Assembly: GCF_001941425.1 (NCBI RefSeq)
Contig: NZ_CP009244.1
Coordinates: 1,240,001 to 1,304,000 of the forward strand
Direction: 5' to 3'
DNA: 64,000 nucleotides
DNA from: Corynebacterium ammoniagenes DSM 20306
GTDB taxonomy: Bacteria > Actinomycetota > Actinomycetes > Mycobacteriales > Mycobacteriaceae
Shown here: one piece after another, positions 19,950 through 28,894 of the stretch
Position numbering within the stretch: position 1 is the first letter of the stretch
Layout of the letters: each line of letters begins with the position of its first letter
Position numbers and translations under genes: made by a program
Notes under the pieces: model-generated
What the model was told of the DNA's origin: nothing
The model's input: the letters and a program-made list of their open reading frames with translations, nothing else
Database searches by the model: none

Positions 19950-20792
19950 ATGGCTAACCCGTTTGTGAAGGCTTGGAACTACTTGATGGCGTTGTTCGAC
20001 TCCAAAATTGAGGAGAACGCTGACCCTAAGGTACAAATCGAGCAGGCAATTCAAGACGCACAGCGTCAGCACCAGGAATTGTCCCAGCAGGCAGCAGCAG
20101 TTATCGGTAACCAGCGACAGCTGGAGATGCAGTTGAACCGCCGCCTTGGCGAAATTGAGAAGCTGCAGGGCAATACCCGCCAAGCTCTTGAATTGGCCGA
20201 TAAGGCTCGCGCTGACGGCGATGAGAACAAGGCTGTCGAATACGAAAACGCCGCAGAAGCATTTGCAGCGCAGCTCGTGACTGCGGAGCAAGCAGTTGAA
20301 GACTCGAAGCGTCTGCACGACCAGGCACTGCAGCAAGCTGATCAGGCTAAGAAGGCCGTTGAGCGCAACGCCGGAACGCTTCGTGAGAAGGTTGCGGAAC
20401 GTTCCAAGCTGCTCAGCCAGCTGGAGCAGGCCAAGATGCAGGAAAAGGTCTCGGACTCGCTGTCGAGCATGAATGACCTGACCAACACCTCGGGTCCATC
20501 CTTGGACTCGGTGCGCGATAAGATTGAGCGTCGCTACTCCAAGGCCTTGGGCCAGGCTGAGTTGGCTTCTAACTCGGTGGAAGGTCGCATGGCTGAGGTA
20601 CAGCAGGCTGGCATCCAGATGGCTGGACACTCGCGTCTGGAGCAGATTCGCTCGGAGATGAACTCGAATAAGTCTGTAGAGTCTGGCTCTTCGGCCAATA
20701 ATAAGTCGATTGAGTCTGGTGCTAATGATTCTGCGCCATCGGCTACTGATGACGCAGTACAGGCTCGCTTGCGCGAGCTACGCGGTGAGTAA
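19950..20792 (+). CDS. PspA/IM30 family protein
   Basis: 280 aa. Peripheral inner-membrane protein thought to stabilise damaged membranes. [26 protein letters not shown] is the amphipathic membrane-binding start, followed by about 200 residues of coiled coil ([22 protein letters not shown]..., [10 protein letters not shown]..., [15 protein letters not shown]). The C-terminus is Ser/Asn-rich. ATG 19950 follows AAAGG at 19936-19940. Around it, TAGAC occurs three times at 19881, 19890 and 19906, and TAAAAT at 19900-19905 could be the -10. Confidence 0.88.
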   Translation: MANPFVKAWNYLMALFDSKIEENADPKVQIEQAIQDAQRQHQELSQQAAAVIGNQRQLEMQLNRRLGEIEKLQGNTRQALELADKARADGDENKAVEYENAAEAFAAQLVTAEQAVEDSKRLHDQALQQADQAKKAVERNAGTLREKVAERSKLLSQLEQAKMQEKVSDSLSSMNDLTNTSGPSLDSVRDKIERRYSKALGQAELASNSVEGRMAEVQQAGIQMAGHSRLEQIRSEMNSNKSVESGSSANNKSIESGANDSAPSATDDAVQARLRELRGE

Positions 20793-20811
20793 GATTTAAC
20801 TCGCTGAGAAT

Positions 20812-20860
20812 AAAAGCGGTGGAGATTCCCAAGTAAGGGGATCTCCACCGCTTGTTGTTT
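20812..20860. terminator. terminator between pspA and bioN
   Basis: AAGCGGTGGAGATTCCC pairs with GGGGATCTCCACCGCTT around a short AAGTAA loop. A mixed T-rich tract (TTGTTGTTTTG) follows on the plus strand; AAAA precedes it for the minus-strand bioN end. Confidence 0.75.
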
Positions 20861-20886
20861 TGCCAGGTGGCCTTTTGCCGGTTGGC

Positions 20887-21504
20887 TTAGTCGTCCATTC
20901 CGCGTGCTTGAAGTGCTTCGCCAATGGCGCGCGCACGGCGAATCGAACGGATCAACACGGGGGTTCCGAAAGCTGTAATGGAAAAGCCAGCGCCGCGGGC
21001 TTTCCGCGCATCGAGGACTTCGCCGACGGTGGCAAACATCAATGGGATCAGGCGAATGGTTAAAGACATGGCCAGCGTGATGTTATCGACCGGAACCCCG
21101 AAGCGTTTGAGAGGCGCTAGGGAAGTCTCTACCGATTCCATGATCTCATTGACAGTCGAGGTTAGCGTGAGCAAAAACGCAATGAGCATGGAGGCAAACA
21201 GCGTCAGAAACATCGTCAGCGCATAGTCAAAGTCACGTGCCCACCACTGAAAGGCTGCAAGGGGTACCAAAATGATTAATGGCGGCCACAGCTGAGAAAA
21301 GGCTACGCGCGGCGGAATGGACGCTACAACGTAGAATGCGGCGGCGACAGCGCACGCAATGAGCCCACGAGTTGGGGTGGTGGCCACCACGGAGGTCACA
21401 ATGATGAAGATAATGATAAAGAGCAATTTCCAGCTGGCCGAAAGCTGGTGCAGGGGAGTGTCTTTATCGACATAGACCGCTAGAGGGATGTTTTTGGTTT
21501 TCAT
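20887..21504 (-). CDS. bioN: biotin ECF transporter, T component BioN
   Basis: 205 aa. Transmembrane coupling protein of the energy-coupling factor; about five hydrophobic segments. The paired signatures appear as ARKARGAG and IRRARAIGEALQARGMDD, the Ala-Arg-Gly motifs that contact the ATPase. Last gene of bioYMN; its start overlaps the bioM stop by 4 bp. Confidence 0.9.
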   Translation of the reverse strand: MKTKNIPLAVYVDKDTPLHQLSASWKLLFIIIFIIVTSVVATTPTRGLIACAVAAAFYVVASIPPRVAFSQLWPPLIILVPLAAFQWWARDFDYALTMFLTLFASMLIAFLLTLTSTVNEIMESVETSLAPLKRFGVPVDNITLAMSLTIRLIPLMFATVGEVLDARKARGAGFSITAFGTPVLIRSIRRARAIGEALQARGMDD

Positions 21505-22196
21505 CGCACAGCTCGTTGTTCCATCAGCTCCGTGTAGAAACTGATTGTCTCGGCGGGCGCGCCGTCATATGCCACTGCGTGATTATCAATGCAGATCACG
21601 CGGTCGAAATCAGAGAGAAACTCCAAGTCATGAGTAACTACGATAACTTGTTGCTCGAGTGCTGCAAATTCGCGTCGAATGCGGTTGCGATTAATCAGAT
21701 CCAACAAGGTGGTTGGTTCATCAGCCAAGATGAGGATCGGATCAATGACCAAGACCGCTGCCATCGCCAACATTTGCTTTTGGCCGCCGGAGAGCGTGTG
21801 CGGGGAATGGTCCGCCAGATCGCTGAGCTGGAAACGTTCAAGCGCGGCATCGACAAGCGCATTGCGTTGCTGCTTGGGCATTTTGAACCGGCGCAATGAA
21901 AAAGCCACGTCGTCACGTACATTAGGCATGACAATTTGGTTCTCCGCATCGGAGAAAATGAAGCCAATCTTCTTCCGTAGTTCTTTGCCGTGGTCGGAAA
22001 CATCCAGACCGTCGACGCTCACGGTTCCTGACGTGGGTTCGCCGAGCCCATTAATCAACCTGGTCATCGTAGATTTTCCAGAGCCATTAGCGCCAATGAT
22101 TCCAATCCGATGTTCTGTGAGATTCAGATTGATATCGCTGAGCACTGGAGTGTCATCAAAGGCGACGTCGACGTGTTCGAACTTGATGGTTGGCAC
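21501..22196 (-). CDS. bioM: biotin ECF transporter, ATPase BioM
   Basis: 231 aa. ABC-type ATPase: Walker A GANGSGKST at about 34-42, Q-loop in DAENQIV, signature LSGGQKQMLAMA near 136, Walker B ILILADEPT, and H-loop VVTHDLEFL. Powers biotin uptake with BioN and BioY. Its first base is shared with the end of bioY. Confidence 0.93.
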   Translation of the reverse strand: MPTIKFEHVDVAFDDTPVLSDINLNLTEHRIGIIGANGSGKSTMTRLINGLGEPTSGTVSVDGLDVSDHGKELRKKIGFIFSDAENQIVMPNVRDDVAFSLRRFKMPKQQRNALVDAALERFQLSDLADHSPHTLSGGQKQMLAMAAVLVIDPILILADEPTTLLDLINRNRIRREFAALEQQVIVVTHDLEFLSDFDRVICIDNHAVAYDGAPAETISFYTELMEQRAVR

Positions 22197-22765
22197 TACA
22201 CAGTCCTCTTTTTGCGTGCAATGAGGTCAGGGAATGCCGCGTGGACACCCAAGGCGATGATGATGGCGATAACAATCTTTGCGCTATCTGGGACAAGGAA
22301 AGGAATTTGCGCGGCAAATGCAGGGGCCAGCTCTAATCCGGAGCGGAGCATAAGACCAATGGAGCCGCATACGTATTGCACAGCCAAACCCGCGATGGCG
22401 GCGACAATGAGCGTTATGGCCATGCCACCCTTATTGCGCGGTGCACGGTAGGCAATAAGCCCTGCAACGGCTGGGGCCAGCACGTAGCCTACGATGTAGC
22501 CTGCTGTTGGTCCTGCCAAGGCACGAAGAGTTGTGCCGCCGCCCGCCAAAACTGGCAGCGCTAAGCCTAAAATGAGGAATAATAGACCGACGTACAGTCC
22601 ACGGCGTCCTCCTAGCACGAGGCCCGCCAGGATGATTGCGGCATTTTGCATGACGATGGGCACGCCGGCCGCACCGACAGGGATCGATACGAACGCGAGG
22701 ACAATGATGAGCGCGGTAAAGACCGCTACATAAGCCAGATCCGTCGCTAGGGAAGTTTTCTTCAT
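22196..22765 (-). CDS. bioY: biotin ECF transporter, substrate-binding membrane protein BioY
   Basis: 189 aa, six membrane helices. BioY signatures: SIPVGAAGVPIVMQNAAIILAGLVLG and GPTAGYIVGYVLAP. First gene of a tightly overlapping bioYMN operon. Minus-strand TACAGT (22778-22773) starts 13 nt before the ATG, so a leaderless mRNA is likely. A BioQ-like operator lies at 22813-22825. The order and neighbours match C. glutamicum, a biotin auxotroph that depends on this uptake system. Confidence 0.93.
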   Translation of the reverse strand: MKKTSLATDLAYVAVFTALIIVLAFVSIPVGAAGVPIVMQNAAIILAGLVLGGRRGLYVGLLFLILGLALPVLAGGGTTLRALAGPTAGYIVGYVLAPAVAGLIAYRAPRNKGGMAITLIVAAIAGLAVQYVCGSIGLMLRSGLELAPAFAAQIPFLVPDSAKIVIAIIIALGVHAAFPDLIARKKRTV

Positions 22766-22812
22766 GGAAAATACTGTAGAGCAAAGTTATTCACGCTGGC
22801 AAACCCTTATTT

Positions 22813-22825
22813 TGAACAGTGTTTA
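22813..22825. promoter_or_regulatory. BioQ-like operator upstream of bioY
   Basis: TGAAC-AGT-GTTTA matches the remembered C. glutamicum BioQ motif TGAAC-N3-GTTAC/GTTCA type in 8 or more of its 10 fixed positions. It lies 48-60 bp upstream of bioY and between the bioY and DUF3046 promoters. BioQ itself is not in the window. Confidence 0.65.
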
Positions 22826-22862
22826 AGCTGGCGTTTTGTATCACTGCGCTATGATGACCCCC

Positions 22863-23078
22863 ATGCGATTAACGGAGTTTGAGCAATTGCTGCAGGACGT
22901 TTTTGGATCCCCGCAGGGTAGGTGGATTGCACATTCGCATGTGGTGTCCACGCTGGGAGAAACTCCAGATGATCTAATCGAACGCGGATACGATTTGTCG
23001 CAGGTGTGGAAAGAGTTATGTGATGACTTTTCTGTCCCAGAAGACGAGCGATTGGGGATAGATCGACCCGGAAAGTAG
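22863..23078 (+). CDS. DUF3046 family protein
   Basis: 71 aa. MRLTEFEQLLQDVFGSPQGRWIAHSHVVSTLGETPDDLIERGYDLSQVWKELCDDFSVPEDER fits the small actinobacterial DUF3046 family, usually encoded just upstream of recA. Its function is unknown. Start: TATGAT (22850-22855) lies 13 nt before ATG 22863, suggesting a leaderless mRNA; ATG 22851 and 22854 are alternatives that would sit inside the -10. Confidence 0.82.
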   Translation: MRLTEFEQLLQDVFGSPQGRWIAHSHVVSTLGETPDDLIERGYDLSQVWKELCDDFSVPEDERLGIDRPGK

Positions 23079-23120
23079 GTCGGATCAAGGCGCGGGCAAT
23101 TCGCGCGCAACTCGCCCTAT

Positions 23121-23136
23121 TCGAATGTGCAATCGA
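23121..23136. promoter_or_regulatory. degenerate SOS (LexA) box upstream of recA
   Basis: TCGAA-N6-ATCGA differs from the actinobacterial arms TCGAA-N6-TTCGA at one arm position but lacks the inner ACA..TGT bases. A second half-site, TTCGAAC, occurs at about 23155-23161. About 180-195 nt upstream of recA. Plausible but weak. Confidence 0.4.
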
Positions 23137-23316
23137 ATAAGAACGCGTGTAGAATTCGAACTGTCAAACGTGGCCGATAGTCTCGACGACGTAATAATCT
23201 TTAGTGCGGGAACTAATTGTTAGGCACTGAAGTCTAGAAACTACAGTGGGTATTTAAATAGAAAGCAGCACGCTGCTGTAACCGCTCACTCATGAATTTA
23301 ACTTTAAGGAACGCAC

Positions 23317-24459
23317 ATGGCTGCAAAGAAGAAGTCAACGGCAACCAAGCCGGGTGAAGATCGCAAAAAGGCTCTCGACGCCGCAATGTCCATGATTGAA
23401 AAGGACTTCGGCAAGGGTGCTGTTATGCGCCTGGGTGAGGAAAACCGCCCGCCGATTCAGGCCATTTCTTCGGGCAACACTGCAATTGACATCGCTCTTG
23501 GTATTGGTGGCTTCCCGCGCGGTCGTGTGGTTGAGGTTTATGGTCCGGAATCTTCCGGTAAGACCACCGTGGCGCTTCACGCTATTGCCGAGGCTCAGAA
23601 AACTGGCGGCATCGCGGCCTTTATTGACGCCGAGCACGCCTTAGACCCTGAGTACGCACGTCTATTGGGTGTAGATACCGATAATCTGCTGGTATCGCAG
23701 CCTGATACCGGTGAACAAGCTCTAGAGATCGCGGACATGCTGGTGCGTTCTGGAGCTATCGACATTATTGTTATTGACTCGGTGGCAGCCCTTACTCCGA
23801 AGGCCGAAATTGAAGGTGAGATGGGTGACTCTCACGTGGGCCTTCAGGCACGTTTGATGTCCCAGGCGCTGCGTAAGATGACCGGTGCTTTGTACAACTC
23901 CGGCACCACGGCAATCTTTATTAACCAGCTGCGTGAAAAGATTGGCGTGATGTTCGGCTCGCCGGAGACCACCACTGGTGGTAAGGCGCTGAAGTTCTAC
24001 GCGTCGGTACGCTGCGATATTCGCCGTATCCAAACGCTCAAGGATGGCCAGGACGCGATTGGTAACCGCACCCGCATTAAGATTGTGAAGAACAAAGTCT
24101 CTCCACCGTTTAAGATTGCGGAGTTTGACATCATGTACGGCGAGGGCATCTCCCGTGAGTCTTCCATCATCGACTTGGGCGTGGAGCACGGCTTTATCAA
24201 AAAGTCTGGCTCGTGGTTTACCTACGAAGGCGACCAGCTCGGTCAGGGTAAAGAAAAAGCTCGTAACTTCTTAAAGAACAGCCCTGAACTGGCCGATGAG
24301 ATTGAGAAGAAGATCTTCCAGAAACTCGGTGTCGGTGAGTACGCGAAGACCTCAGGCGAAGAGGCTGCCATGGATGTGCCGGGCGCAGAAGACCCTTTGA
24401 CCGATGATCCGGCAGGTTTTGTGCCCAACGTCGACTTTGATGACGAAGACGAAGAATAG
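23317..24459 (+). CDS. recA: recombinase RecA
   Basis: 380 aa. Walker [10 protein letters not shown] at 76-84; further signatures [14 protein letters not shown] and [23 protein letters not shown]. No intein. The C-terminal tail is acidic (DFDDEDEE). The 238-nt region upstream holds the SOS-like box and the promoter; AAGGA at about 23307 is the ribosome site. Confidence 0.98.
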   Translation: MAAKKKSTATKPGEDRKKALDAAMSMIEKDFGKGAVMRLGEENRPPIQAISSGNTAIDIALGIGGFPRGRVVEVYGPESSGKTTVALHAIAEAQKTGGIAAFIDAEHALDPEYARLLGVDTDNLLVSQPDTGEQALEIADMLVRSGAIDIIVIDSVAALTPKAEIEGEMGDSHVGLQARLMSQALRKMTGALYNSGTTAIFINQLREKIGVMFGSPETTTGGKALKFYASVRCDIRRIQTLKDGQDAIGNRTRIKIVKNKVSPPFKIAEFDIMYGEGISRESSIIDLGVEHGFIKKSGSWFTYEGDQLGQGKEKARNFLKNSPELADEIEKKIFQKLGVGEYAKTSGEEAAMDVPGAEDPLTDDPAGFVPNVDFDDEDEE

Positions 24460-24479
24460 AAACTATTAGTTTGCAATGA

Positions 24480-24520
24480 GTGCGCGGAATTCAGTCCCAG
24501 ACTGGGTCCGCGCATTTTTT
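24480..24520 (+). terminator. terminator/attenuator between recA and recX
   Basis: TGCGCGGA pairs with TCCGCGCA, with an inner CAGTC/GACTG stem, then TTTTTT. It lies between recA and recX, so recX would be read by partial read-through or from its own promoter. Confidence 0.8.
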
Positions 24521-24555
24521 AGACCATGCATGGGATGAGAAGAAGGGGATTGTCA

Positions 24556-25161
24556 GTGACGGCGCAACAGCCGAGCGAGGAGAAGCTAGCAAAGCTTCGC
24601 CAGGCCTTAGAAGATTACGCTGAGGGAGCTGTACGCAATCCGCTCATTGACCATGAAGCGGAAGAAGCGAAAGCAGACGTGCGCGCGCGGGCGCTGCGGT
24701 TGCTGGATGAACGCGCACGCTCTCGGCATGAGCTACACGAGCGCCTGGTTAAGCTCGAGTTTGCTGAGCCCGTCATTGAGGATGTCCTGGATGACCTAAC
24801 GGGTGTGGGGCTTATCAATGATGAAGCCTTCGCTACCGAGTGGGTGAGACAGCGGCACGCCCGCCGCGGTAAATCCGCCCGCGCGCTCAATCAGGAGCTT
24901 ATTCGCAAGGGGATAGCGCCTGCCATCCGCGAGCAGGCGCTGGAGCAAATCGATGACGATGATGAAGAGGAAATGGCGTGGAAACTCGCTGTAAAAAAGG
25001 CGAAGTCCATTAAGCACGTACCGGAAGATCGGGCTGAGCGTGACAAGGCGTTACGCCGGATCGTTGGTGTACTTGCTCGACGGGGCTTCAACGGAGGAAT
25101 GTCCCTCAACCTCGCACGCCGCGCTTTGGATGAGCGCTGCGAGGAGTTGGGGACAGCTTAA
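24556..25161 (+). CDS. recX: regulatory protein RecX
   Basis: 201 aa. Inhibitor/modulator of RecA filaments. ALRLLDERARSRHELHERLVKLEF is the first RecX repeat; GLINDEAFATEWVRQRHARRGKSARALNQELIRKGI is the central signature. GTG 24556 is favoured because AAGGGGA ends 6 nt upstream; ATG 24526 and 24535 lie too close to the terminator. It converges on gluD with a 13-nt gap. Confidence 0.92.
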   Translation: MTAQQPSEEKLAKLRQALEDYAEGAVRNPLIDHEAEEAKADVRARALRLLDERARSRHELHERLVKLEFAEPVIEDVLDDLTGVGLINDEAFATEWVRQRHARRGKSARALNQELIRKGIAPAIREQALEQIDDDDEEEMAWKLAVKKAKSIKHVPEDRAERDKALRRIVGVLARRGFNGGMSLNLARRALDERCEELGTA

Positions 25162-25174
25162 ATAGTAGAAATTT

Positions 25175-26113
25175 TTACTCCGACGGGTTAGTGATTTCCT
25201 TATACCCAGGAGCGCGCCAGTCGACGTTGGCATTGTCTTTGGTATCAATGCCTTGATCTGGTTGTTCTGGCACCTTGGCAATAATATTTTTGCGAGCACG
25301 GCCAGCGCGTAGCTGGCGTTCAATGCGCTGTGCCAGGGTAGTAAGACCCCAGTTGATGAGCACCATAATGATGCCGACGATAACCAGGGACGCAAGGAAG
25401 TTCTGGTTGTACGATGCGGACTGGATACCAGAGCGCACGATTTCGACGTAGCCAATTTGGTAGCCCAGTGCGGAGTCTTTCAATGCAATGACCATCTGTG
25501 CAATCAACGCTGGCAACATGGAGGCAATTGCTTGCGGGAGAAGAACGCGGTACATCGTCAAGCGATGAGACAGACCAATAGCCTTGGCCGCTTCTGTTTG
25601 TCCCTTGGGCAAAGACCGGATGCCGGAGCGCAGGATCTCTGCAATCACTGAGCCGTTGTACAAGGTCAATGCCAAGACGACGGCGGAGAAGGCAAGTTGT
25701 TGCGAGGGGACGAGGTCGTAGACAGCGAAGAGCTGGTACGCGAAAATCATCAACAACAGCACGGGGATAGCGCGGAAGAATTCCACGATGACACCGCAGA
25801 TCCATCGGACAATGCGATGTTCAGATAGGCGTCCTAGCCCTAGTACCACGCCGAAGATACACGCGAGGATGATGGAAGCAAATGCAGAAAAGAGCGTGCC
25901 GCGAAGACCAGGCAGCAAGTAGGTGGTCCAGGTTTGGCTCTGCAAAAATGGGGTCCACAATCGGCTTTCAAACTGGCCGTTGTTGTTAAGCGTCCATGCC
26001 ACCCAAGCGATGACCGCGAGGAAAATCACGGCGGCAATGACGGAATAGATGCGGTTGTTTCGGCGCCCTTTGGGCCCGGGAGCATCGTAGAGAACAGTAG
26101 CGCGTACAGCCAT
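25175..26113 (-). CDS. gluD: glutamate ABC transporter permease GluD
   Basis: 312 aa. Membrane subunit with the binding-protein-dependent permease motif [37 protein letters not shown] (EAA loop). About five to six helices; an N-terminal helix follows a charged start, and the C-terminal tail is hydrophilic. Its ATG shares one base with the gluC stop (TAATG), indicating coupling. The tail looks longer than the C. glutamicum protein as I remember it. Confidence 0.92.
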   Translation of the reverse strand: MAVRATVLYDAPGPKGRRNNRIYSVIAAVIFLAVIAWVAWTLNNNGQFESRLWTPFLQSQTWTTYLLPGLRGTLFSAFASIILACIFGVVLGLGRLSEHRIVRWICGVIVEFFRAIPVLLLMIFAYQLFAVYDLVPSQQLAFSAVVLALTLYNGSVIAEILRSGIRSLPKGQTEAAKAIGLSHRLTMYRVLLPQAIASMLPALIAQMVIALKDSALGYQIGYVEIVRSGIQSASYNQNFLASLVIVGIIMVLINWGLTTLAQRIERQLRAGRARKNIIAKVPEQPDQGIDTKDNANVDWRAPGYKEITNPSE

Positions 26114-26799
26114 TACTTCTTCACCGCCATTTTCTCAGAGAGTTTGCCTAAGCCAAGACCCATCGGCAACGTCAAGATGATGAAGCCAAGTGCGAAGACG
26201 AAGAAGATAATAAAGAGCTGATTCGCGTGGTTCTCAATCGTTGACTTCATCAGCAGGGATGCTTCAGCCACACCGATGGTCGAGGCAATCGTCGTATTCT
26301 TGGTCAACGCGATAAGCGTATTGCCCAGCGGAACAATGGCAGCGCGAACGGCCTGTGGGAAGACGATCTTTCTGAACATGTCGGAAAAGCTCAAGCCAAT
26401 TGACCGGGCTGCTTCAGCTTGACCAAAATCCACGGTGTTGATGCCGGAGCGCAGGGACTCAGCAACGAACGCTGAGGTGTACAAGATAAAGCCCACGATG
26501 GCGAGGCGGAAGTTGTTGTCAGCCAAAAAGGTTGACGATTCGCGACTCGCCAGAGCCATACCCAGGTTCTGGTACAGACCAAAGGAACAGAACAAGACGA
26601 TAAGCGTCAGGGGAGTATTACGGACCACGGAGATATAAAACGTGGATATAGACCGTAAAATCGCGACCGGTGAGACGCGCATGGCGGTGAGAATGGTTCC
26701 AAGAATGATTGCACCAATCGCCGACCAAAAAGTCAGTTGGATGGTTAGCCAAAACGCTGGCCATAAGCCAGGTAATAGCTGTTCCCACATGGCGTTCAT
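26113..26799 (-). CDS. gluC: glutamate ABC transporter permease GluC
   Basis: 228 aa, the length of C. glutamicum GluC. Permease motif [39 protein letters not shown]. Start ATG at 26799 ([11 protein letters not shown]) preceded by GAGGAG; an earlier in-frame codon at 26826 lacks a ribosome site. Confidence 0.92.
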   Translation of the reverse strand: MNAMWEQLLPGLWPAFWLTIQLTFWSAIGAIILGTILTAMRVSPVAILRSISTFYISVVRNTPLTLIVLFCSFGLYQNLGMALASRESSTFLADNNFRLAIVGFILYTSAFVAESLRSGINTVDFGQAEAARSIGLSFSDMFRKIVFPQAVRAAIVPLGNTLIALTKNTTIASTIGVAEASLLMKSTIENHANQLFIIFFVFALGFIILTLPMGLGLGKLSEKMAVKK

Positions 26800-26843
26800 A
26801 GTTCTCCTCGTATAGTTTGCAAGCACATAATGCGTATTGAGCG

Positions 26844-26882
26844 AGAAAAGCCCCGGCTATGTTGGAATCACGGGGCTTTTCT
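26844..26882 (-). terminator. stem-loop between gluB and gluC
   Basis: AGAAAAGCCCCG and CGGGGCTTTTCT are perfect 12-bp arms around a 15-nt loop, with the T-run built into the stem. Transcripts leaving gluB on the minus strand would meet it before gluC, so it could limit permease synthesis relative to the binding protein or protect the gluAB mRNA end. Confidence 0.78.
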
Positions 26883-26900
26883 AGGCATTACGCGGCAGGA

Positions 26901-27779
26901 TTATTCATCCAGGAAGGAAAGGTCACCTGGGGTGCCTTCGGTGATTGCTTCGCCTTCGCCCAAGTTGTCGGAAATGAACTGGTCGAACGAGCCATCATCG
27001 ATCATTGCTTGTAACGCGGTGTTGATAGCGTCGGTGCCTTCCTCGTCATCCTTAGTCAAGCCGATGCCGTAGTACTCGTTAGTAAATGGCTCGCCATCTT
27101 GCTCGAGTTCTACAACGCGGAAGTTGCCAGGAGACTGTGCTGCATAACCGTTGAGGATGGTTGCGTCGGTGGTCATGGCATCAACGTTGCCCTGGCGCAG
27201 TGCCTCAGTACAGCTGGAGTAGGTGTCATATTCCTGCAGCTGGACGGTAGGAAGGGCTTCCTTGACCTTTTGTGCTGGGGTCGAACCGGTGACCGAGCAC
27301 AAGATCTTGCCGTCCAAATCATCAAGACCAGAGATTTCATCATTGCCGTCTTGGAGCAACAAGGCCTGGTGGGTCAGCAGGTATGGCCCACCGAAGTTGA
27401 CCGACTCTGAACGACCTGGGTTGATGGAGTAAGTAGCGGTGATCATGTCGACCTCACCGTTTTGGATGAGAGTTTCACGCTGTGCGGAAGGTGCCTCGCG
27501 CCAGTCGATGGAGGGCTCCTCCCAGCCATTTTCTTCCGCGATGGAGTTAACAACGTAGGTTGCAACATCAACATCAAGACCGGTCATGGATCCGTCGGGT
27601 TCGCGAAGTCCCAGACCAGGTTGGTCAAACTTGGTGCCCAGGGTGACATTGCCCGCCTCGATGGAGCCGAGTAGACCTTCGGAGTCGCCTCCGCCGGAGT
27701 CGCCACAAGCGGCAAGGAGGCTGCCCGAAATAGCTACGGAGCCGATGATCGCTGCGATACGAGTAATAGAACGTGACAT
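26901..27779 (-). CDS. gluB: glutamate-binding lipoprotein GluB
   Basis: 292 aa. Signal peptide with lipobox LLAAC, lipidated Cys25; a Gly/Ser spacer, then a type-3 solute-binding fold (TGLDVDVATYVVNSIAEENGW, QRETLIQNGEVDMITATYSINPGRSE). It delivers glutamate to GluCD. Good AAGGAG upstream (about 27785). Confidence 0.94.
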   Translation of the reverse strand: MSRSITRIAAIIGSVAISGSLLAACGDSGGGDSEGLLGSIEAGNVTLGTKFDQPGLGLREPDGSMTGLDVDVATYVVNSIAEENGWEEPSIDWREAPSAQRETLIQNGEVDMITATYSINPGRSESVNFGGPYLLTHQALLLQDGNDEISGLDDLDGKILCSVTGSTPAQKVKEALPTVQLQEYDTYSSCTEALRQGNVDAMTTDATILNGYAAQSPGNFRVVELEQDGEPFTNEYYGIGLTKDDEEGTDAINTALQAMIDDGSFDQFISDNLGEGEAITEGTPGDLSFLDE

Positions 27780-27820
27780 GGTTTTCTCCTTATGTGAAAG
27801 ATAGGGAAGTTGTTACAGGG

Positions 27821-28549
27821 TTAGTGAGAAAGAATCTTGCCCAAGAAGTCTTTGGCACGGTCAGACTGTGGGTTATCAAAGAAGTTTGCCGGATCCGAGT
27901 CCTCGACAATTTCTCCGTCCGCCATAAATAAAATCCGGTCTGCAGCACGCCGAGCAAAACCCATCTCGTGTGTTACGACGACCATGGTCATTCCGTCCTT
28001 GACGAGGGAAGCCATAACATCAAGGACTTCATTGACCATTTCTGGGTCAAGCGCTGAAGTAGGCTCGTCGAAAAGCATGATTTTGGGTTCCATGGCGAGT
28101 GCACGCGCAATGACCACGCGCTGTTGTTGACCGCCCGAAAGCTGTGCGGGATATTTTGAAGCCTGGTTGCCAATACCCACGCGATCGAGAAGCTGCATTG
28201 CACGCTCTTCGGCTGCGGACTTTTTCAGCTTGCGCACCTTGATGGGGCCCAAGGTGACGTTGTCTAAAATTGTCAGGTGTGGAAACAGGTTGAACTGCTG
28301 GAAAACCATTCCGACATCGGCGCGCAGCTTTGCTAGCTGGTTGCCTTCTTCTGGGAGGATGGTTCCATCAATTTCAATGGTTCCTTCTTCAATTGTTTCA
28401 AGTCTGTTGATGGTTCGGCAGAGCGTTGACTTACCGGATCCAGACGGACCAAGAACTACCACGACTTCGCCGTGCGCAACCTCTAAGTCAATATCTTTGA
28501 GCGCTTGGAAGTCATCGAAGAACTTCTGCACGCCGCTCATGCGAATCAT
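27821..28549 (-). CDS. gluA: glutamate ABC transporter ATPase GluA
   Basis: 242 aa, as in C. glutamicum. Walker A GPSGSGKST, Q-loop VFQQFNLFPH, signature LSGGQQQRVVIARAL, Walker B IMLFDEPTSALD, H-loop VVTHEMGFA. First gene of gluABCD. ATG 28549 gives MIRMSGVQKFF; a GTG at 28564 (five residues longer) lies just after AGGGAG and may be the true start. The much longer open frame reaching 28864 has no family support upstream of these. Confidence 0.94.
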   Translation of the reverse strand: MIRMSGVQKFFDDFQALKDIDLEVAHGEVVVVLGPSGSGKSTLCRTINRLETIEEGTIEIDGTILPEEGNQLAKLRADVGMVFQQFNLFPHLTILDNVTLGPIKVRKLKKSAAEERAMQLLDRVGIGNQASKYPAQLSGGQQQRVVIARALAMEPKIMLFDEPTSALDPEMVNEVLDVMASLVKDGMTMVVVTHEMGFARRAADRILFMADGEIVEDSDPANFFDNPQSDRAKDFLGKILSH

Positions 28550-28894
28550 CGGAGTGTCTGTCACTTCACTTTCTCCCTTCGCGTGTGTTTTGCAGCATAG
28601 TGAGAATCGTAGGCGGTAATCTTCGCAAGGAAGGCTTAGTTTAAGTAACAAATTGATAAACTTCGCAACTATTGCAAATATTTCCGCCGTGCGATTTGCC
28701 GATATCGCAGGTTGCGGCGTATACAGTATTGTTTCGCATGCAAAGCCAATATTTGTGAATGTCTTTGGGTAAATATGCAAAATAGCCCCCAATAGTGCCC
28801 CCGTTTTGCCCTGTTCGCTCACCGCAGGTGTCGACGCGCTAGTGTGTCGTCGGTGGTTAGGCACTGGTGCAAAAGGCCACTACAATGACCACAC
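28550..28894. other. divergent gluA/miaB intergenic region
   Basis: About 345 nt with no credible gene. It must hold the gluA promoter on the minus strand. TACAAT at 28881-28886, 14 nt before the miaB GTG, is a strong -10. A pair of similar C-rich blocks, AATAGCCCCCAAT and AATAGTGCCCCC, lies near 28780-28802. I see no AmtR box. Confidence 0.6.

Noticed and set aside
28550..28864. N-terminal extension of about 105 residues for gluA
   Set aside because: Low similarity to any ABC protein; the family start is at 28549 or GTG 28564.
28565..28894. AmtR site for the glu operon
   Set aside because: CTATTGCAAATA near 28667 has the wrong spacing for CTAT-N6-ATAG and no second site is seen.
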